Source: Myoxocephalus aenaeus (Eukaryota > Chordata > Actinopteri > Perciformes > Cottidae). From it: DNA of 64,000 nucleotides. The DNA lies in contig JBAMJR010000031.1 of the NCBI GenBank assembly GCA_038501785.1, positions 5,438,001 to 5,502,000 on the forward strand, read 5' to 3'. How positions within the stretch are numbered: position 1 is the stretch's first letter; each line of letters starts with the position of its first letter. The position numbers and the translations under genes are program-made. Positions 23,701 through 36,304 of the stretch are shown piece after piece. Under the pieces are notes generated by a model. The model saw only the letters and a program-made list of their open reading frames with translations, made no database searches and was not told the DNA's origin.

Positions 23701-23745
23701 GACACTCGTAGGGAACCACTGCTGGCTCTGGTCGGCCAGAGACAT
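11521..23745 (-). CDS. rab11fip1: Rab11 family-interacting protein 1 (Rab-coupling protein)
   Basis: Six coding exons: 23396-23745, 16950-17386, 15971-16826, 12671-14434, 12266-12368 and 11521-11724. They sum to 3714 nt (1237 aa) with matching phases. Residues 10-115 form a C2 domain (VQVTVHQARNLRAKG, GTNDAYAIMQV) that in this family binds acidic lipids. Exon 2 carries the family signature DIQFMRNNMSASMLDLSM. Exon 3 has VKKKFKFLGHKRTGS, CINGSHVY, a long Glu/Arg-rich helix and an NPF motif. Exon 4 is a large disordered segment. The C-terminus (about residues 1180-1222) is the Rab11-binding FIP-RBD coiled coil with YIDNLLVRV. The protein links Rab11/Rab25 vesicles to recycling of integrins and receptors. 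Overall length and exon order match human RAB11FIP1 (1283 aa). adgra2 follows on the same strand, as on human 8p11.23. Confidence 0.95.
12266..12368 (-). CDS. rab11fip1: rab11fip1 exon 5
   Basis: 103 nt. The acceptor CTTTACAG completes Arg (AG|G), followed by PHPVKPMSSES... and ending PARVQ at a GTACTG donor. It accepts either exon 3 or exon 4 in frame. Confidence 0.9.
12671..14434 (-). CDS. rab11fip1: rab11fip1 exon 4: large in-frame cassette exon
   Basis: 1764 nt, exactly 588 codons, entered and left in phase 2, so skipping it keeps the reading frame. The acceptor TTCACTCCTTGGCAG follows a good pyrimidine tract. It encodes Ser/Pro-rich disordered sequence with DPF and DPW motifs. Human RAB11FIP1 has an equivalent optional large exon. 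Confidence 0.92.
14435..15970 (-). other. rab11fip1 intron 3
   Basis: 1.5 kb, AT-rich. It has a short (CA) tract near 15233-15246 and no coding or structural feature I can support. The ORFs at 14277-14546 and 14661-14888 are not supported. Confidence 0.7.
15971..16826 (-). CDS. rab11fip1: rab11fip1 exon 3: charged helix and NPF motif
   Basis: Starts V-KKKFKFLGHKRTG and ends VSAVKPR. The middle, coded by about 16210-16520, is a run of Glu/Arg/Lys/Gln about 110 residues long (EEEERRKQEE-type words), predicted to be one continuous helix. NPFEVID just after it could bind EH-domain proteins such as EHD1. The plus-strand ORFs at 16148-16593 are antisense readings of this low-complexity stretch. 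Confidence 0.93.
16950..17386 (-). CDS. rab11fip1: rab11fip1 exon 2
   Basis: Joined to exon 1 through an Asp codon (GA|T), it continues DWFKLVDKHGKED. It holds GELLLDIQFMRNNMSASM, a basic stretch (KLKDKVRGKKK) and Ser-rich phosphorylation-prone sequence. It ends G|GTAACT. Confidence 0.94.
17800..18065. mobile_element. Short DNA-element copy (TATCTTTGGG ... GTTGGTTGGACAAAA family)
   Basis: It contains the words ATATCTTTGGGTATTG, TGTTGGTTGGACAAAAG and a terminal TTTAAATCGATTAATC. These resemble a common fish repeat whose ends carry CGATTAATCG-type inverted sequences. The copy is diverged. Confidence 0.5.
21036..21361. mobile_element. Second copy of the same short DNA-element family
   Basis: The ends are imperfect inverted copies: AGCTGCAACTATTTTGATAA at the left and TTGTAATTAATAGTTAGCTGCAG at the right. 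The interior has ATATATTTGGGTTTTGGACC and GGTTGGATGAAATAAG. A 33 bp segment (TAATTGTAAACTGAATATAT...) is tandemly duplicated at about 21147-21211. Confidence 0.6.
23396..23745 (-). CDS. rab11fip1: rab11fip1 exon 1: C2 domain
   Basis: ATG at 23743-23745, with 116 codons plus 2 bases before the GTAAGT donor. It encodes the whole C2 domain through LDLHDNTPRKKT. It is GC-rich, consistent with a promoter-proximal CpG-rich exon. The plus-strand ORF over it is a shadow. Confidence 0.95.
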
Positions 23746-24124
23746 CTCCGAAGCCCGTTAAGCTTGACCAAAAGTTAATCCAAATTGTCTTATTAAAGAG
23801 CTAACTTAACTAAGCTACGCCGGGCTGTTGGCTAACCTTCTGCTGAACTCTTGTCTACCTTCGCCGTCCTCCGCAGCTGTAGGTTTAGGTTACCGAGCTG
23901 GACTTCAGGAAGCTCAGGTTGAAGTCGTAATACTCTTCGTAACGCTGTATCTAATATTCACATAACACCTGAGTTGAGTTAACAATGAGTTAACCAGTTT
24001 ACGGCGAGCACCGACCAACCAGGAAACCACTGCGGTGACGACTAATATCTTTGGGAGGCTTTCATAAAAACTGTTCACTTGTTTTGCCTCTGCAGTGTAA
24101 AACACTTCACTTCCCTGATATTAG

Positions 24125-24210
24125 AGGTCCCGCCCATACTCTCCATTGTGCCGCTTGATTGGCTAATATTTCAGTTCGGTTTTTTTAAAGTCCGTCGGTG
24201 ATTGGACGGT
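24125..24210 (-). promoter_or_regulatory. Probable rab11fip1 core promoter elements
   Basis: Read on the minus strand there are two CCAAT boxes (TCCAATCA at 24199-24206 and AGCCAATC at 24157-24164), followed by a GC box (GGGCGGG at 24129-24135). They lie 380-460 bp upstream of the start codon. The order and orientation fit an NF-Y/Sp1-type TATA-less promoter firing toward exon 1. No TSS can be placed from sequence alone. Confidence 0.5.
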
Positions 24211-24801
24211 GGAGGAGGAGGTCGTTGAGACGTCGCAGACCGTTAAATAGTCCACTGATCGGGAATCAGTTTATTCTCGCAAAAGTAAAAGACTTTAAAA
24301 GCACGACAATTGACACTGAACTGAGTTCAGTGATACTAATTCAGCGCTTAAAGGATAGAGGATGTCCAGACACATGATTTGTATCACTTTATTTGGGGTC
24401 TAAAATTGTAAGGCATGGGAAGCCAGATTTTAAAACTATATCCTGGGAAATTAAATAACAATAGAAAATAAAAAGAAGTCCTATGGATGTGCAAGTATAA
24501 CAATCTTATTTTTTTTCTTATGAAGATGGTTGTTTTGGTTCACAAGAACTGGTAAGAGGATAGTGTTGTTTGCAGAAGCAGGAACAGTATGTTCAGGTTA
24601 TGACTCGTTATGTCAGATATGGCCTAAATGTGAATCCATGAATGTGTTAAGTCATCCAGAACGAAACAGGTTGAAATCACTTTATCTTTTGTCTCTCACC
24701 GACATCTTAGTATCCACATCTTGATCTGCCCTCCGCCTTGTGTAATATGAAAAAGTAGCCGACACTTCACAGACTCAATGTTAATAACATAACATTCAGT
24801 T

Positions 24802-24803
<2 letters not shown>

Positions 24804-24866
<63 letters not shown>
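24804..24866. repeat. (TA)n microsatellite
   Basis: About 31 uninterrupted TA units in the rab11fip1-adgra2 gap. Confidence 0.95.
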
Positions 24867-24869
<3 letters not shown>

Positions 24870-25917
24870 CTACTAAAAGCAGATGTGCACATAGATGAGT
24901 AATGACTCCAGATGCATGACGTATACCTGAACACAATGGTCAAAATGTATACTCTCAATCATGAAGTCTATCTCAATTGTTGTATCTTTTTACGATGACA
25001 ATAAACATCCTTATCCATATCTTATCCTCAATGTTTATATTTGTCAACGAGAAGTTCAATTCAAGTCCCTGTCACGAGGAATAGATGATAATTCATATGT
25101 ACATCGTGAATACATCCTGATCAAAAAGCCTACACTGCACACAGAATATATGGTCAACAGACCGACAACACCTGATAGTAACAGCAAACAGCATTCTCTG
25201 GATTTCATGAAGACTTCCTCACAAAGAACAACGGGGGGAAAAAAAACAGTGACAATATGCTGCATTTAGAAACACTATTTCCTGTTAATGTAATTTCCTG
25301 AATTGCAAGTGTATCGAACTGACCAATAAGCAGAAGTACGGCCTAGGCATTTGTAAGTCTACTCAAATATGAAGGCTGCATTCTGACTTTATTCAAAAAG
25401 CTTATGAGCTGCATGCTATGATGTTTTTTGGTCAGGCCTCTGATGCGTGAAAGGTATTTTGTGGATTCTCATTGAGAAATAGTTATACCTCTGAATAAAT
25501 AATAGTGTGATGGATTACTGTTGTGGTAGTATGGGTTGGACACATTTGTCATTGAAAAACCTGCGAGAGATTTGTCTGACTTGCAAGGCTAACTAACACA
25601 TTTCCGATCCCTGACAATAACTGAAAAGTATCTCTGCCACCCAGGAGGGGGCAGTCATTCCTGTATTAGACCAGAAAATGACTTCTGCTGGAAAGGAAAA
25701 TTTAATCAAGTGATAGGTTTAAAAAAAAAAAAATGCCAATAATTTTTACCCCTGGTTTTTATTCCGTCTGAATGCATTAGTTAAGGGGAGCTGTGTCAGT
25801 GCTGATGGGAGCTTTGCAAAACAAAAACACTTAGCATATTTTCAAAAGTCGCGATAGTTTTTTTAATTCACTCAGAGATTCTGTACAGCCACAGTCATAC
25901 TCTCTATGCGCGCGTGT

Positions 25918-26046
<129 letters not shown>

Positions 26047-26487
26047 AAGCAAACAAAAGGGTGATAGGTTGTCCACAGATTAAATGCATACAGCTGTACT
26101 TTGGATCTGGATCATCTTGCAGTCCCTTTCATGCTATAGTTGATATGCATAGAAAAATCACAACTAAAACAGTAAAGCTTTCATTAGACATCCAGAATCA
26201 ACATCATATGCCAATTCCAGAGATATCTTGTAATTTGTGAAATTATTAAAAAGAAATGAGTATCTTATGTTTAAAAATGACTGCCTCATTGCTTTCTCTT
26301 TTTTTTTTAACCTTTTCACAACTCTTTTAACGATACAGAGGCAAAAAGTACCAGTTTAGGGTCCTGGATACCTTAATGATTTTATAGCTTAAATTATATC
26401 ATTATTATAATCAAGAGACCATTAAAACGTAACCCAATCATTTTAGTCCATTAAGGCCATGCATAGAAGTTCACATATAAGTATAGG

Positions 26488-27895
26488 TTACACTGTGGTT
26501 TCACTTTTCCACAAACCACTCTTCATTCCAACGGAGCACTGGGATTGGTCTGTACCACTCATATCCTGTTCCAGCTCGAGCACGGACTTTTTGAGGTTGC
26601 CATTTGGGGCAGCGGCCCCAGGCACAGTGGTGGTGACACTGTTCAATGGGTAGGAGCAGCGCTTAGTGTCTCGCTCCAATTTCAAATTGTCTCTGCTGGC
26701 GCATCGTCTCTGAGCGCCGTGCATGGCCGCTCTGCTGGCCATAGAAGGCAGCAGGGGGAAGGGTTTACGACTCCCGCTGCTGCCCCCATCACTTCCCTCT
26801 GAGGGAGTGGTCGGCACTGACTGTCCAAGATGCTTCCCGTTGGCAAGCGGGCTGGCCTGGTTCTCTGAAAGGCTATGGTGGATGCTGCCATTCTCACTCG
26901 TGGCCTGTTTGTGAACAACATGTGAAGAACTGAGGTGCTCTAAACCAGTGGGTCCTAAAGCTCCCAGGCTTCCCCCACCACCAGCAGTCCTTAGAGCTTT
27001 TAGACGATAGTGACCTCTGCCCTCACTCCGATGGTGATACTGGCTGCTTCCTTGTTTAGTTCTGCTAATCACTTTCCTTCTCTGGGGATGCACTGGGGCT
27101 GCAGAGTTAATGATGGGCAGAACATTGTTTGATGGCTTGGTGGTGTTGTCGGTACTGGTGCTGGTGTGGTTGCCGGCAGGGGCACGTGAAGTGTTGTTTG
27201 GATTTTCTTGTGCCACCTGCAACAGGTTGGTGAGCTTGCAGGGCCCGGGGCCCACACTGCTGATTCCACTTGGCGTGGATGATGACCGGGCTGATGAGGA
27301 GTTATGAGAGTCACCTGGTGGATGGCAGTTGATGAAAAGTTGTGATCCCTGCTCAGAGGTCTGCACTCCACTCCCGGTCGTACAGGTGTGTGTGTATGTA
27401 GACATAGGACGTGAGCGGCGATAGCCTGGGCAACACGCCATCCATGAGGCCTGCACATCCAGTCGTCGAAAGCAGTGGTGCACCACCAGAAACACCCCTA
27501 GAACTGTGGCAGCCATCCCATAGAGACAGCTAAACAACAAGCTAGTGTGCCCTGTCAGCCACATCGCCATGGCTCCACAACACCACAGAACCACAAACAG
27601 GAAGTGGGTTGCCACCAGCACCAAGAACTGTGTCTTCAGTGAGTACTGGTCCTCCGGCACGACAACAGGGTTCATAGGTCCCACCACTGAGTCTGTGGAG
27701 AGGAGGCTAGTGCTTCCGGCCAGTGCAGGCTGGCTTTCAGTCACAGGAGTGGACAGCGTGGTCCCTGTGCCTTCTTTGGCCACGCGGTGCCTAAGGCGAA
27801 ACACAGTGCACAGGAAATAGATCCAGGTCACCAACACCACTAGGCCAGCAGGAACAAAGAAAGACCCCAGACTGGGGCGCCACACCAGCCAGCAG
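26488..27895 (-). CDS. adgra2: adgra2 exon 19: TM5-7 and cytoplasmic tail
   Basis: 1408 nt. It encodes CWLVWRPSLGSFFVPAG, TM5 to TM7, ASWMACCPG, GPCKLTNL, TPSEGSDGG, CASRDNLKLE, YPLN and the terminal GLWKSETTV. The tail is about 330 residues, Ser/Thr-rich and presumably disordered; in the family it binds DLG1 and intracellular Wnt scaffolds. Confidence 0.96.
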
Positions 27896-30800
27896 CTGCA
27901 AGAGGCAGAAAAGGAGTCAGTAAGGTCAGTGCAAAACAAGGACACGTCTATGTTTTCAACATATCACACAGAATGATTCACTTCAGCACCAAAACAACAC
28001 AAAGTCAAGGGCCAAATGGCTCGAAAAAAAAAAAGAAGAGAAAAACTTACTAAAGGCTGTTGTCGCCGTAGTTGTTGACATTGACAGCTGCAGTGATCCC
28101 ACAAATAATAAGAGGAACTCCACCAGCTATCAAATAGAACCTTGAATAATTGAGAAACACATATCAAACACAAGTTCCCAGCTGCAGTTTGAGAAATAAA
28201 GAGCAGTTCTTGTTTGGGCCACAGGATGCTATGTGACCTTTGGCTGCTACAATGTTTTTAAAGTGTGCATGTCTGTGTAACTTTTTCAGTTTTTATGTCT
28301 ATCTGGCTGTCTATAATCTGAACAGAGCTATGTGATCCTCCACTCTCATAGTGGGCAGAGTGTTACAAGGGTCAGTATAGGCTCCAGAAGCCTGTGATTT
28401 ATTGCAGCCTGATCCCGTGTGACTGAGTGGGCAACAAAGGGGTAGCGGGAGGGTCAGCTAGGTCAGTGTATGATCGCAGCTTCAGGATCACAGGGGCAGG
28501 AGAAATAGAAGGGGATATTTGGAAAGACAGTGCACCCCCTGAATCATCCTGCTCAGATTTATGACGACCCCTCTGCTTCTGTTATGTTGGTTTCATACAT
28601 TCCTCCCCTCCTCCACTCTGAGTTCATACAGGCTTATAGCTTTTTGTGCCTTACAGCAATACTCTCTTCTGTCCCTCAAAGGTTTCCTCAAAAACAGAGG
28701 GACTTTAGTTGTTGGGCACAATGACCCACTTTGATGGTGCACAGTTTGGGTGGCCATGCAAAAGCACTCTTGCATCTGTCTAAAACATAAACCATATTGA
28801 CAGCAAACAACAATCTCATAGTACAGGAAGTGGCTTGCTCACTGACCTGAGCATAGGCCGCTGAGTAGGTGGAGCAGGAGACTCTCCCTCCGGCTGCCGG
28901 GGTATTCTCCACAGAGCCTCTTTGTAAATGACCCGGGCACTGACTCCAATCCACAGCAGGGTCGACAGCGAGGAGTAGTGCAGGGCAATGCCCACCTGTC
29001 ACATTTCACAGTCAGGTAAGACATCAAGCTTAAACACACCATTAGTAAAAATGAGAGGACGCTTAAATTCATCACTTACTGCTTGACAAACCACTGGGTA
29101 GCTGGTCAGGCTTATGCCTCCTGCGTAAATGGCTGTCGTCATGGCAATGTGGAAGCAGGTATTAAGTAACGTGTGCCAGATTTTTCTTGATATGTGAATA
29201 GAACTGTAGGGGCGCAGAGCAAAACAATCAGGAAAAGAAGCAAATAACAAAGAGCAGCATAAAGTCTGTTTCTGCACAAAAACTGCAGTACCTGTGGTGT
29301 AGTATGTGTGTGATGATGATGGTGAAGAGGCAAAGGAGCAGCACTGCAGTGCAGGCATAGACCACAGGGTGGAGCACCCTTGCAGAGATGGGTGTGGAGT
29401 TAGGGAAGTCAGGCACCTCCTAGAAAAAAAATCACAAGCAAGTCCAATGAAAGTCTGATTCAACCTTGTTGATCCTGGTTGAATTATACATTAAATAAAC
29501 ATGACTCCGTACCTGCAGCACAGCATAGTTGCTAAGCAGAGAGCAGCGCATTGTGGAGGTGCTGCTGTCACTGTGGACCAGCTGACAGCCCTCCTGGCTC
29601 CAGCTTCCTTGTTTCTCCAGAGCCCTCAGGCTCCACTGGGCTGCCACAGCATCAGTACCAGGAGACAAGTGACGCAGCGACACCCAGATGGGGTCTGAGT
29701 TGTTCCATGTGCTGCAGCCGTCTGTCACGGGAGGGGGGACATCAGTCACAGATACTTTTATATTTTTAGATATTAGTTAATCTGAGATGCCCATTATATG
29801 TTCCTTTAGCTTGTCTCATTGACTATTATATTGCTTGATGCATTTCTACAATTCTAAGAATGACTCTCAACATCCCTCAGAGACTTTGATTAAGTGTGCT
29901 TTTCATTAGTACGTGGAAAGAGATAAAATGATAGCAAAGACAGAGAGATAGAGATAGATTTCTCTCTAAATTCAAATAGTTGAAAATACAAAAAAAATTT
30001 TTATCCCAAGACATTATTGTTGATGTTTAAGAATTACGCTACATAGTCGTAGCATAACAAATTCTAACATGATGTCATATCTTACACGGCCATGTACAAC
30101 AAGACTGAAAAAAGGCACACATAAACTAAGTGTTTTTTAAACCGTATTATTAAACAAAGGTGTTTTCAAAAAGGCTTAGAGGCTTTCTCACCTAGGCCAA
30201 CAAATATGACAGGAGTGTTGACGCTACGTCGGCGAGAGTGTTCCCCAGTGTTGCTTGAGTTTCCAGAGAGAGGGAAAAAAATGCCGGTTCTGAAGGCTAC
30301 AAACTGCAGCTTACAGTCCGCAGGAGCATCAGGAGGAAACAGAGTAGCTGGGAGAGTCACAGAGGCCAGGGCAACTGAATTCTGAAGAATGAATGAATGA
30401 ATGAATATATACTTTATTAATCCCCGAGGGGAAATTTGGTGTCGGGGTAGCAGCAATTTACAACAAAATAAACAAAAACAGCAGGACGAAAGATAAAAGA
30501 TATATACAATAATAATAAAAATAATAATAATAAAATAAAATAGAATAAAATAGAAATAGCTTCGAAACAAAACACATTGTGTATTTCATGCTGAAATCCA
30601 CCAGTACACCTCGATGACTGTGAATGCAGATACAGTAGGTTAATGATGGCACAGTATGCAGCAATAGCTACAAGTGGACACAAGAACGGTGTTCACACCT
30701 TACCTTTAGGGGAAAATTGTTGAGGGAAGTGTTATGGGAGCCGGTGCTGCAGCGAAAACGAAGCTGCTGCTCATGAGCGGATTCTGACGTGTCCATTCCA

Positions 30801-33800
30801 AGACTGCCCGTTAAGTCCTCACGGCGCTGATAAGCGGTGCAGGTTATGCCAGTGAAGTGGGCTCGTCGAATGAAGTGGGCCTCCATCACAATGTTTCTAG
30901 ACACCTGCACATATCAAAATCAAATATAAATGATAAACAATAGAATATGGCTAACATTTTGCTCCTATATTTTCTGGACATCCCATTGTTTTTCTGTATT
31001 ACATGGCAAAATCATAATAACAATATAAGGTATTACTCTCAAATGTCATAAACTACACATACATGGTTACAATGAACTATAAACATATTCAGAATAATCC
31101 TCTAGAAGAAGAAGTTTGTAGGATGATAGACCGTACCATGGAGAAGTCCTGAGCATGACTGTGTAGCTGAGGCCAGGCCAATGTCTCAAGAGAGTAGACG
31201 ATGGAGCTGCAGGCTCTCTTCTCTCTCTGGGCAAGAGTGAGGATCTGGTCGTCCACCTGCATCACGTTGCTACCCATCTCGACCAACACCCCTGACAACT
31301 GGAACAAACACACAAAGACATTTTACAATAAAAGGATAGTAATGTAATATACACATACCTGTATAGAGCCATTTTAAATATGGAATGAAATCTTTCTCAC
31401 CTCTCGCAGCTGTTTGACATATTCCATAAACTTCTCCATCATTTGCGCCACATACAACACATCCACAGAGTCAGTGAAGCCTGCAGCCTCCAGGGTGTAT
31501 GTGCGCACCTGATGAGCCAAGGTGACAGCATTGGATGCATTGATGGGCCTCTGTGAAGAGAGAGCAGCAAGGTTAAATACATAGTGTTTACTGAACAGGA
31601 AGCATGTCATGTAGTAAACATAAGAACTACTGACCAGGATGAAGGTATGCAGGACACGGGTGATGCCATTAGTGTAGTGACAGTCTGAATAGTCAGCCTC
31701 CTGCCAGTTTCCAGAGCGGTCACATTGTCTGGAGGCTTTTTTCTGTTCAATACCTCCCTCCATAGACAGGGAGGGGTAACGCAGCTGCAGGCAGTACTGA
31801 TGTGAGGCGATGCCTGCCAGAGTTCTGGGCCACCTGGGGATTCAAACCATAGAAGAGTAAGACCGCTGGATCTTTACGCATGTACTACTAATTAGTGTCA
31901 GTGTAACTAACCTGAACTCCCCACGGTTGTTGACAACTTTATCCTCTGGACAGAAGGAGGCACTGTTCTCCAGCACCAATATTTCAACACTGCGAGATGT
32001 ATTTCCCCGCCCAGTAGAAACCACACACTCCCACTCTCCCTTGGCCTCCACATGTACGTTGAATAGAATAAGCTCCCTGGATAAAGAGGATATAAACAGC
32101 TCAATTTAACACATTATCGCCACATACTCCATTGTGTGTCTGAACTTATTCATTCATCATTTTAAGTTTATCAGATCACTAACATTTTCTTTGCACAATA
32201 ATTAAAGGTTATAGACGTTTGAATGGAGAGAGCACTGAAAACAAAAGAGCAGTCTGATTGCGTGAGTAACTTAAGTTCCTGTACCTGGTGATAAAGATGC
32301 AGTCGTGCAGCACACTGTTCTCCAGCTGGACACCCATCTCTGGGTCAGAGGTCACCAGCTGACCATTGTGTCGCCAGTGCAAAGTGGTGATCTTGTCCAC
32401 CAAGGCGGCGGTGCAATGGAAGGGCAGCCGATCACCTTTGAAGACCACCTGACGCTGGGACGGCAGTAGTGACAGGGTGTGCAGCTCCAGAGGACCGTCT
32501 GAGCAACATAGTGGAAAAAGACACTCTGAATTATTTCTGCTGCTCTCTCATTACTTAACCTCAGCTAAATGTTTCCACAGAAGTCATTATGAGTCTGCTG
32601 TTCTGGAGCAGATTAGATGCAGGCAGCACCAATTCCAAAATGCAACCCTCAGGATTAGTTGTCAACGCGGTTCACTGATACTTTTAGAAATGTGTCCCTG
32701 CTGAGCTGCTGGGATGTATCTCTTTCAATCCCATTTGGTGTAGTAATCCTTAAAAATCCTTAAAAAGACGATCTTGAGTGCTGATATGAGTGTACTGTCA
32801 TTGCTATTCACAAGGCAATTTTCTCTGAAACAAAGCGGTGAACCGTCTCATTCATATGCCTCGTTCTCGCCAGGCTCTCACCACAGCTCAGCTGGCTTTC
32901 CCTTAGTCCTCGCAGGGGCTTTCCCTTCAGGCTCCTGGGATAGGCACACAGGGTTTCGTCCCCCAGCCGGGCTGAACTGCTGCGAAAGAATCCTGGGACC
33001 CAACGCAACCCGCAGTCACATGACAGGTAGTCTGAGTTGAAGTTCCTGGAGAGAGAAGTGATTGGCATTTATCATTATTTTCACTCTACCTGGCTCAGAT
33101 ACACTGTTATCTCTTCATTAGAGGATCAATATATCATACTTCGCTTGACAAAAAAATAAATAATATTTTTTTGCATATTTATCAAATGACAACAAATGTT
33201 GACAGCCACTCCAACACTACTTCTGTTCCACATCACAGATTTGTTGTTTTCACTCTGAAATTAATTGACTGTTTTATGCAATAACTGGCAGTAATAAAAA
33301 AAGCAAAAGTTTGTTTTGATCTGAAATGTTTAAAGAGAGACGCATCTTCTACTTCATGGTGGTCTAGGAAATATGGGAAATAATACATCCATGAAATGAT
33401 CCAAACTTAGAGGAATACGTGTCAAATAAATCAGCATTTCTAAATCCTCAGTTCCTCTTCAGACTTGAAGCCGTTGAGAAAACAAACCCTCGGTAAAATA
33501 AATATTAAGTTTAAATAAACTTTATTTTTGTCAAGAATATTTATTGTTTTATTCATATATGGAATGGAATGCTGTGAGAGTGAATTTGTTGAGGTTATAG
33601 TGCCGACATTGTCTAATACTCACACAAGCTTGAGGGACGGCAGCTCCTGAAACACTCCCGGGTCCATGGTCGATATGATGTTGCCAGAGAGGTTCCTAGA
33701 AGTACACAGAAATAGATATGAACACCATAGCATCCCACAACTTAGAAAGTAAATATTTTCATCGGTTCTGTCTCTTACAGTTTAGTGAGATTGGTTAACC

Positions 33801-36235
33801 CCTGGAACATGTCTGCAGTCAGGCAGCCAATGCGGTTGTTGGATATGTCGCTAAAAGTGAGAAAAGACAAAGGAATGTGTCGATTATTTTTGAATCCGGA
33901 TGACTCGTCACAGTCACAGATTGTGAGATTTTGACTCTTTCGATGCCCATGTTGTTTTTGTGATATCAGATGAAACGCTACATATCTGACATAGAAGGTA
34001 AAACTGTGCAGGACCTCCTTCCCTGTCTCGTATATAATAAAATGAATATATATTTTCCACAGCTAGAAAGCTTAGAAAGTTCAACATAAGCATGCACACA
34101 GTCCCTGCCACTTTCTCTTATCTGTACTCCACGGGACCCAGTAAAGGTTTATCACTAATGGGGTAAAAGCAGGGCCCCTGTCCTGCCGTCCACCTCCGAG
34201 TGTGATGTATAGCCACAGCCAGAGAGGGATCTGCTCTGTTGCACCTCTGACACTACCCAGTAGAGAGCTGTCCAGAGCATGTGTTTATCTCCCCCTGTTT
34301 GTTTTGAAAAGCCCCAGACCTTGCAGGGAAAACACAAGTAGGGGGAGGAGGGAAGGGGAGTCACGCGGTGCAGCACAGACGACCAGCTCCGACCCACGCC
34401 ACAACCAGACCTCTATGTCCAAAGAAGACAAAGTGAGCGAGCAGCCGTCCTGTCACTTCTAATGACGTTTGAGGATGAACGTAGTAGCCCTGAGGTTTCC
34501 ACCGTGGTGGACGCAAGACACCAGGGATGACATTGCACGGCCCCCGCAAGGATCGGCAGAAACACTTAGTGAAGGAGGCCTTTATTGTCACACTAACACC
34601 AGGAGCTCAATATAACACATGACATCTGCCATGAGCTGCCAAAACAGTGTCCGATAAGATGTGAGGGGATATGTGGGCCTGTCTCTTTCAACAACTACTG
34701 TGAATAGAGCTTGTATGATAAAAAAATAAAAAAATACAATGTGCAAAATTTCAAAGCATGTGTTTATGATTTCTGTTAATATGTTTGCTGTTATCATGTT
34801 AATGTCTACTTACAGTTTCCGAAGCTCAGAAAGACCCTGGAAGGCTCCAGGCATGATGGTGCTGATTAAGTTGTGCTTGAGGTCTCTGAGGAGAGAGAAC
34901 ATATTAGGTTGATGAGAAAATGCCTCTCGGGATGATGATGATACGTCGAAATGAATAGTTCTACATTTAAAAAAAAATTAAAGAGTAAGTTTTGAGAGAG
35001 TACTCTTCCTTCCAGCACCTCTAAAGCTCACTAATTAACATATGTTATTTTGTTTCTTTTATCCAATCAAAAACCGAATTCTAAAAACAATAATTCTCCA
35101 TTTCGCTAAGCTAAGCTAAAGCTGGCTGTAACCTAACAGACAGACAGACAGACAGGTAAAGATCTTCTCATTTAACTCTAGAAGGAAAATTAAGTTATTC
35201 ACCAAAATGTTTCACAATTTATTTAACACAGACTTCAAGATAAGGCTTCTTTTAATTAAGGGGAGTGGACTGTAGACACATTTCCTGATCCTGGCTCCTC
35301 CAGTGGGACACAGCTGGGTATTTATGCACAGATAGGAAATCCTATCCGATCAGCCACCTGGGCTTGAGGCTAGCAAGATGCAGGTACTCAACAAAATAAG
35401 ATATTGGCCAGATCTGAAAAATGCTGGTCATTTTTCTTCTTATTTGAAATGATTCTTCTTGTGATAACGTTGGCCAGTGCAAACCATGACATTTTTTTTC
35501 TTATTGGTCAGGAGGGAATACCTAGGTTAAAACAGGTCAGGAGACGGATGGGTTTCGGCAGGACCTAGACGCTGTTGTTTGGAATGCGATACATGTTCCT
35601 ACAGCATAAAAAAATCCTGCTCCCATTGGACCGGTCACAGAAGAGGATTTCCTTCCAGGCGCTCACAAGCATCAACGTCGTGGCTGCATTTTTGTCTAAT
35701 TCACTTTTACCCAAGAAGCCACTGTGGTAGGCAAGACCTCAGGGGACTTTGTTGGTTCTTTTTACCACAAAAAAATATCTGTCACTGCTGCTCTCGACCA
35801 CAATGTCTCACACCATGAACCTCCGGCATCTCATAACCATTGTCTTGTCCGCTTTCCATGAGATGAGCTATTTTGATCAAACTAGGACAGGAAAATTATT
35901 TTTGAAAAGGACTTCCAGTAAAGAATTATAATGTGCAGCATTGCTGGGAGAGACTCAGAGATCAAGGGTGTTACTGTTGGTCCACACAATTGCTGAGCAA
36001 TCGCTCATATCTGGATTATAGATGGGAGACAGGTTATAATGATGGAGCAAAAGATATCTGGCCTCAGACCAAAAGGCTGAGGTCTGTTGTGTTGGTCTCA
36101 AAGCAGAGAGTCTTGGACAGTTCAGCCCAGCTCTTTGAGCGCATGCCAGCTTGTCACTTTGCAACAACTTCACAACTTTTAAAAAGGTGGATACATTTCC
36201 AGCTCTATGATTCTGACAAAAAAATCAGTTTGGAA

Positions 36236-36304
<69 letters not shown>

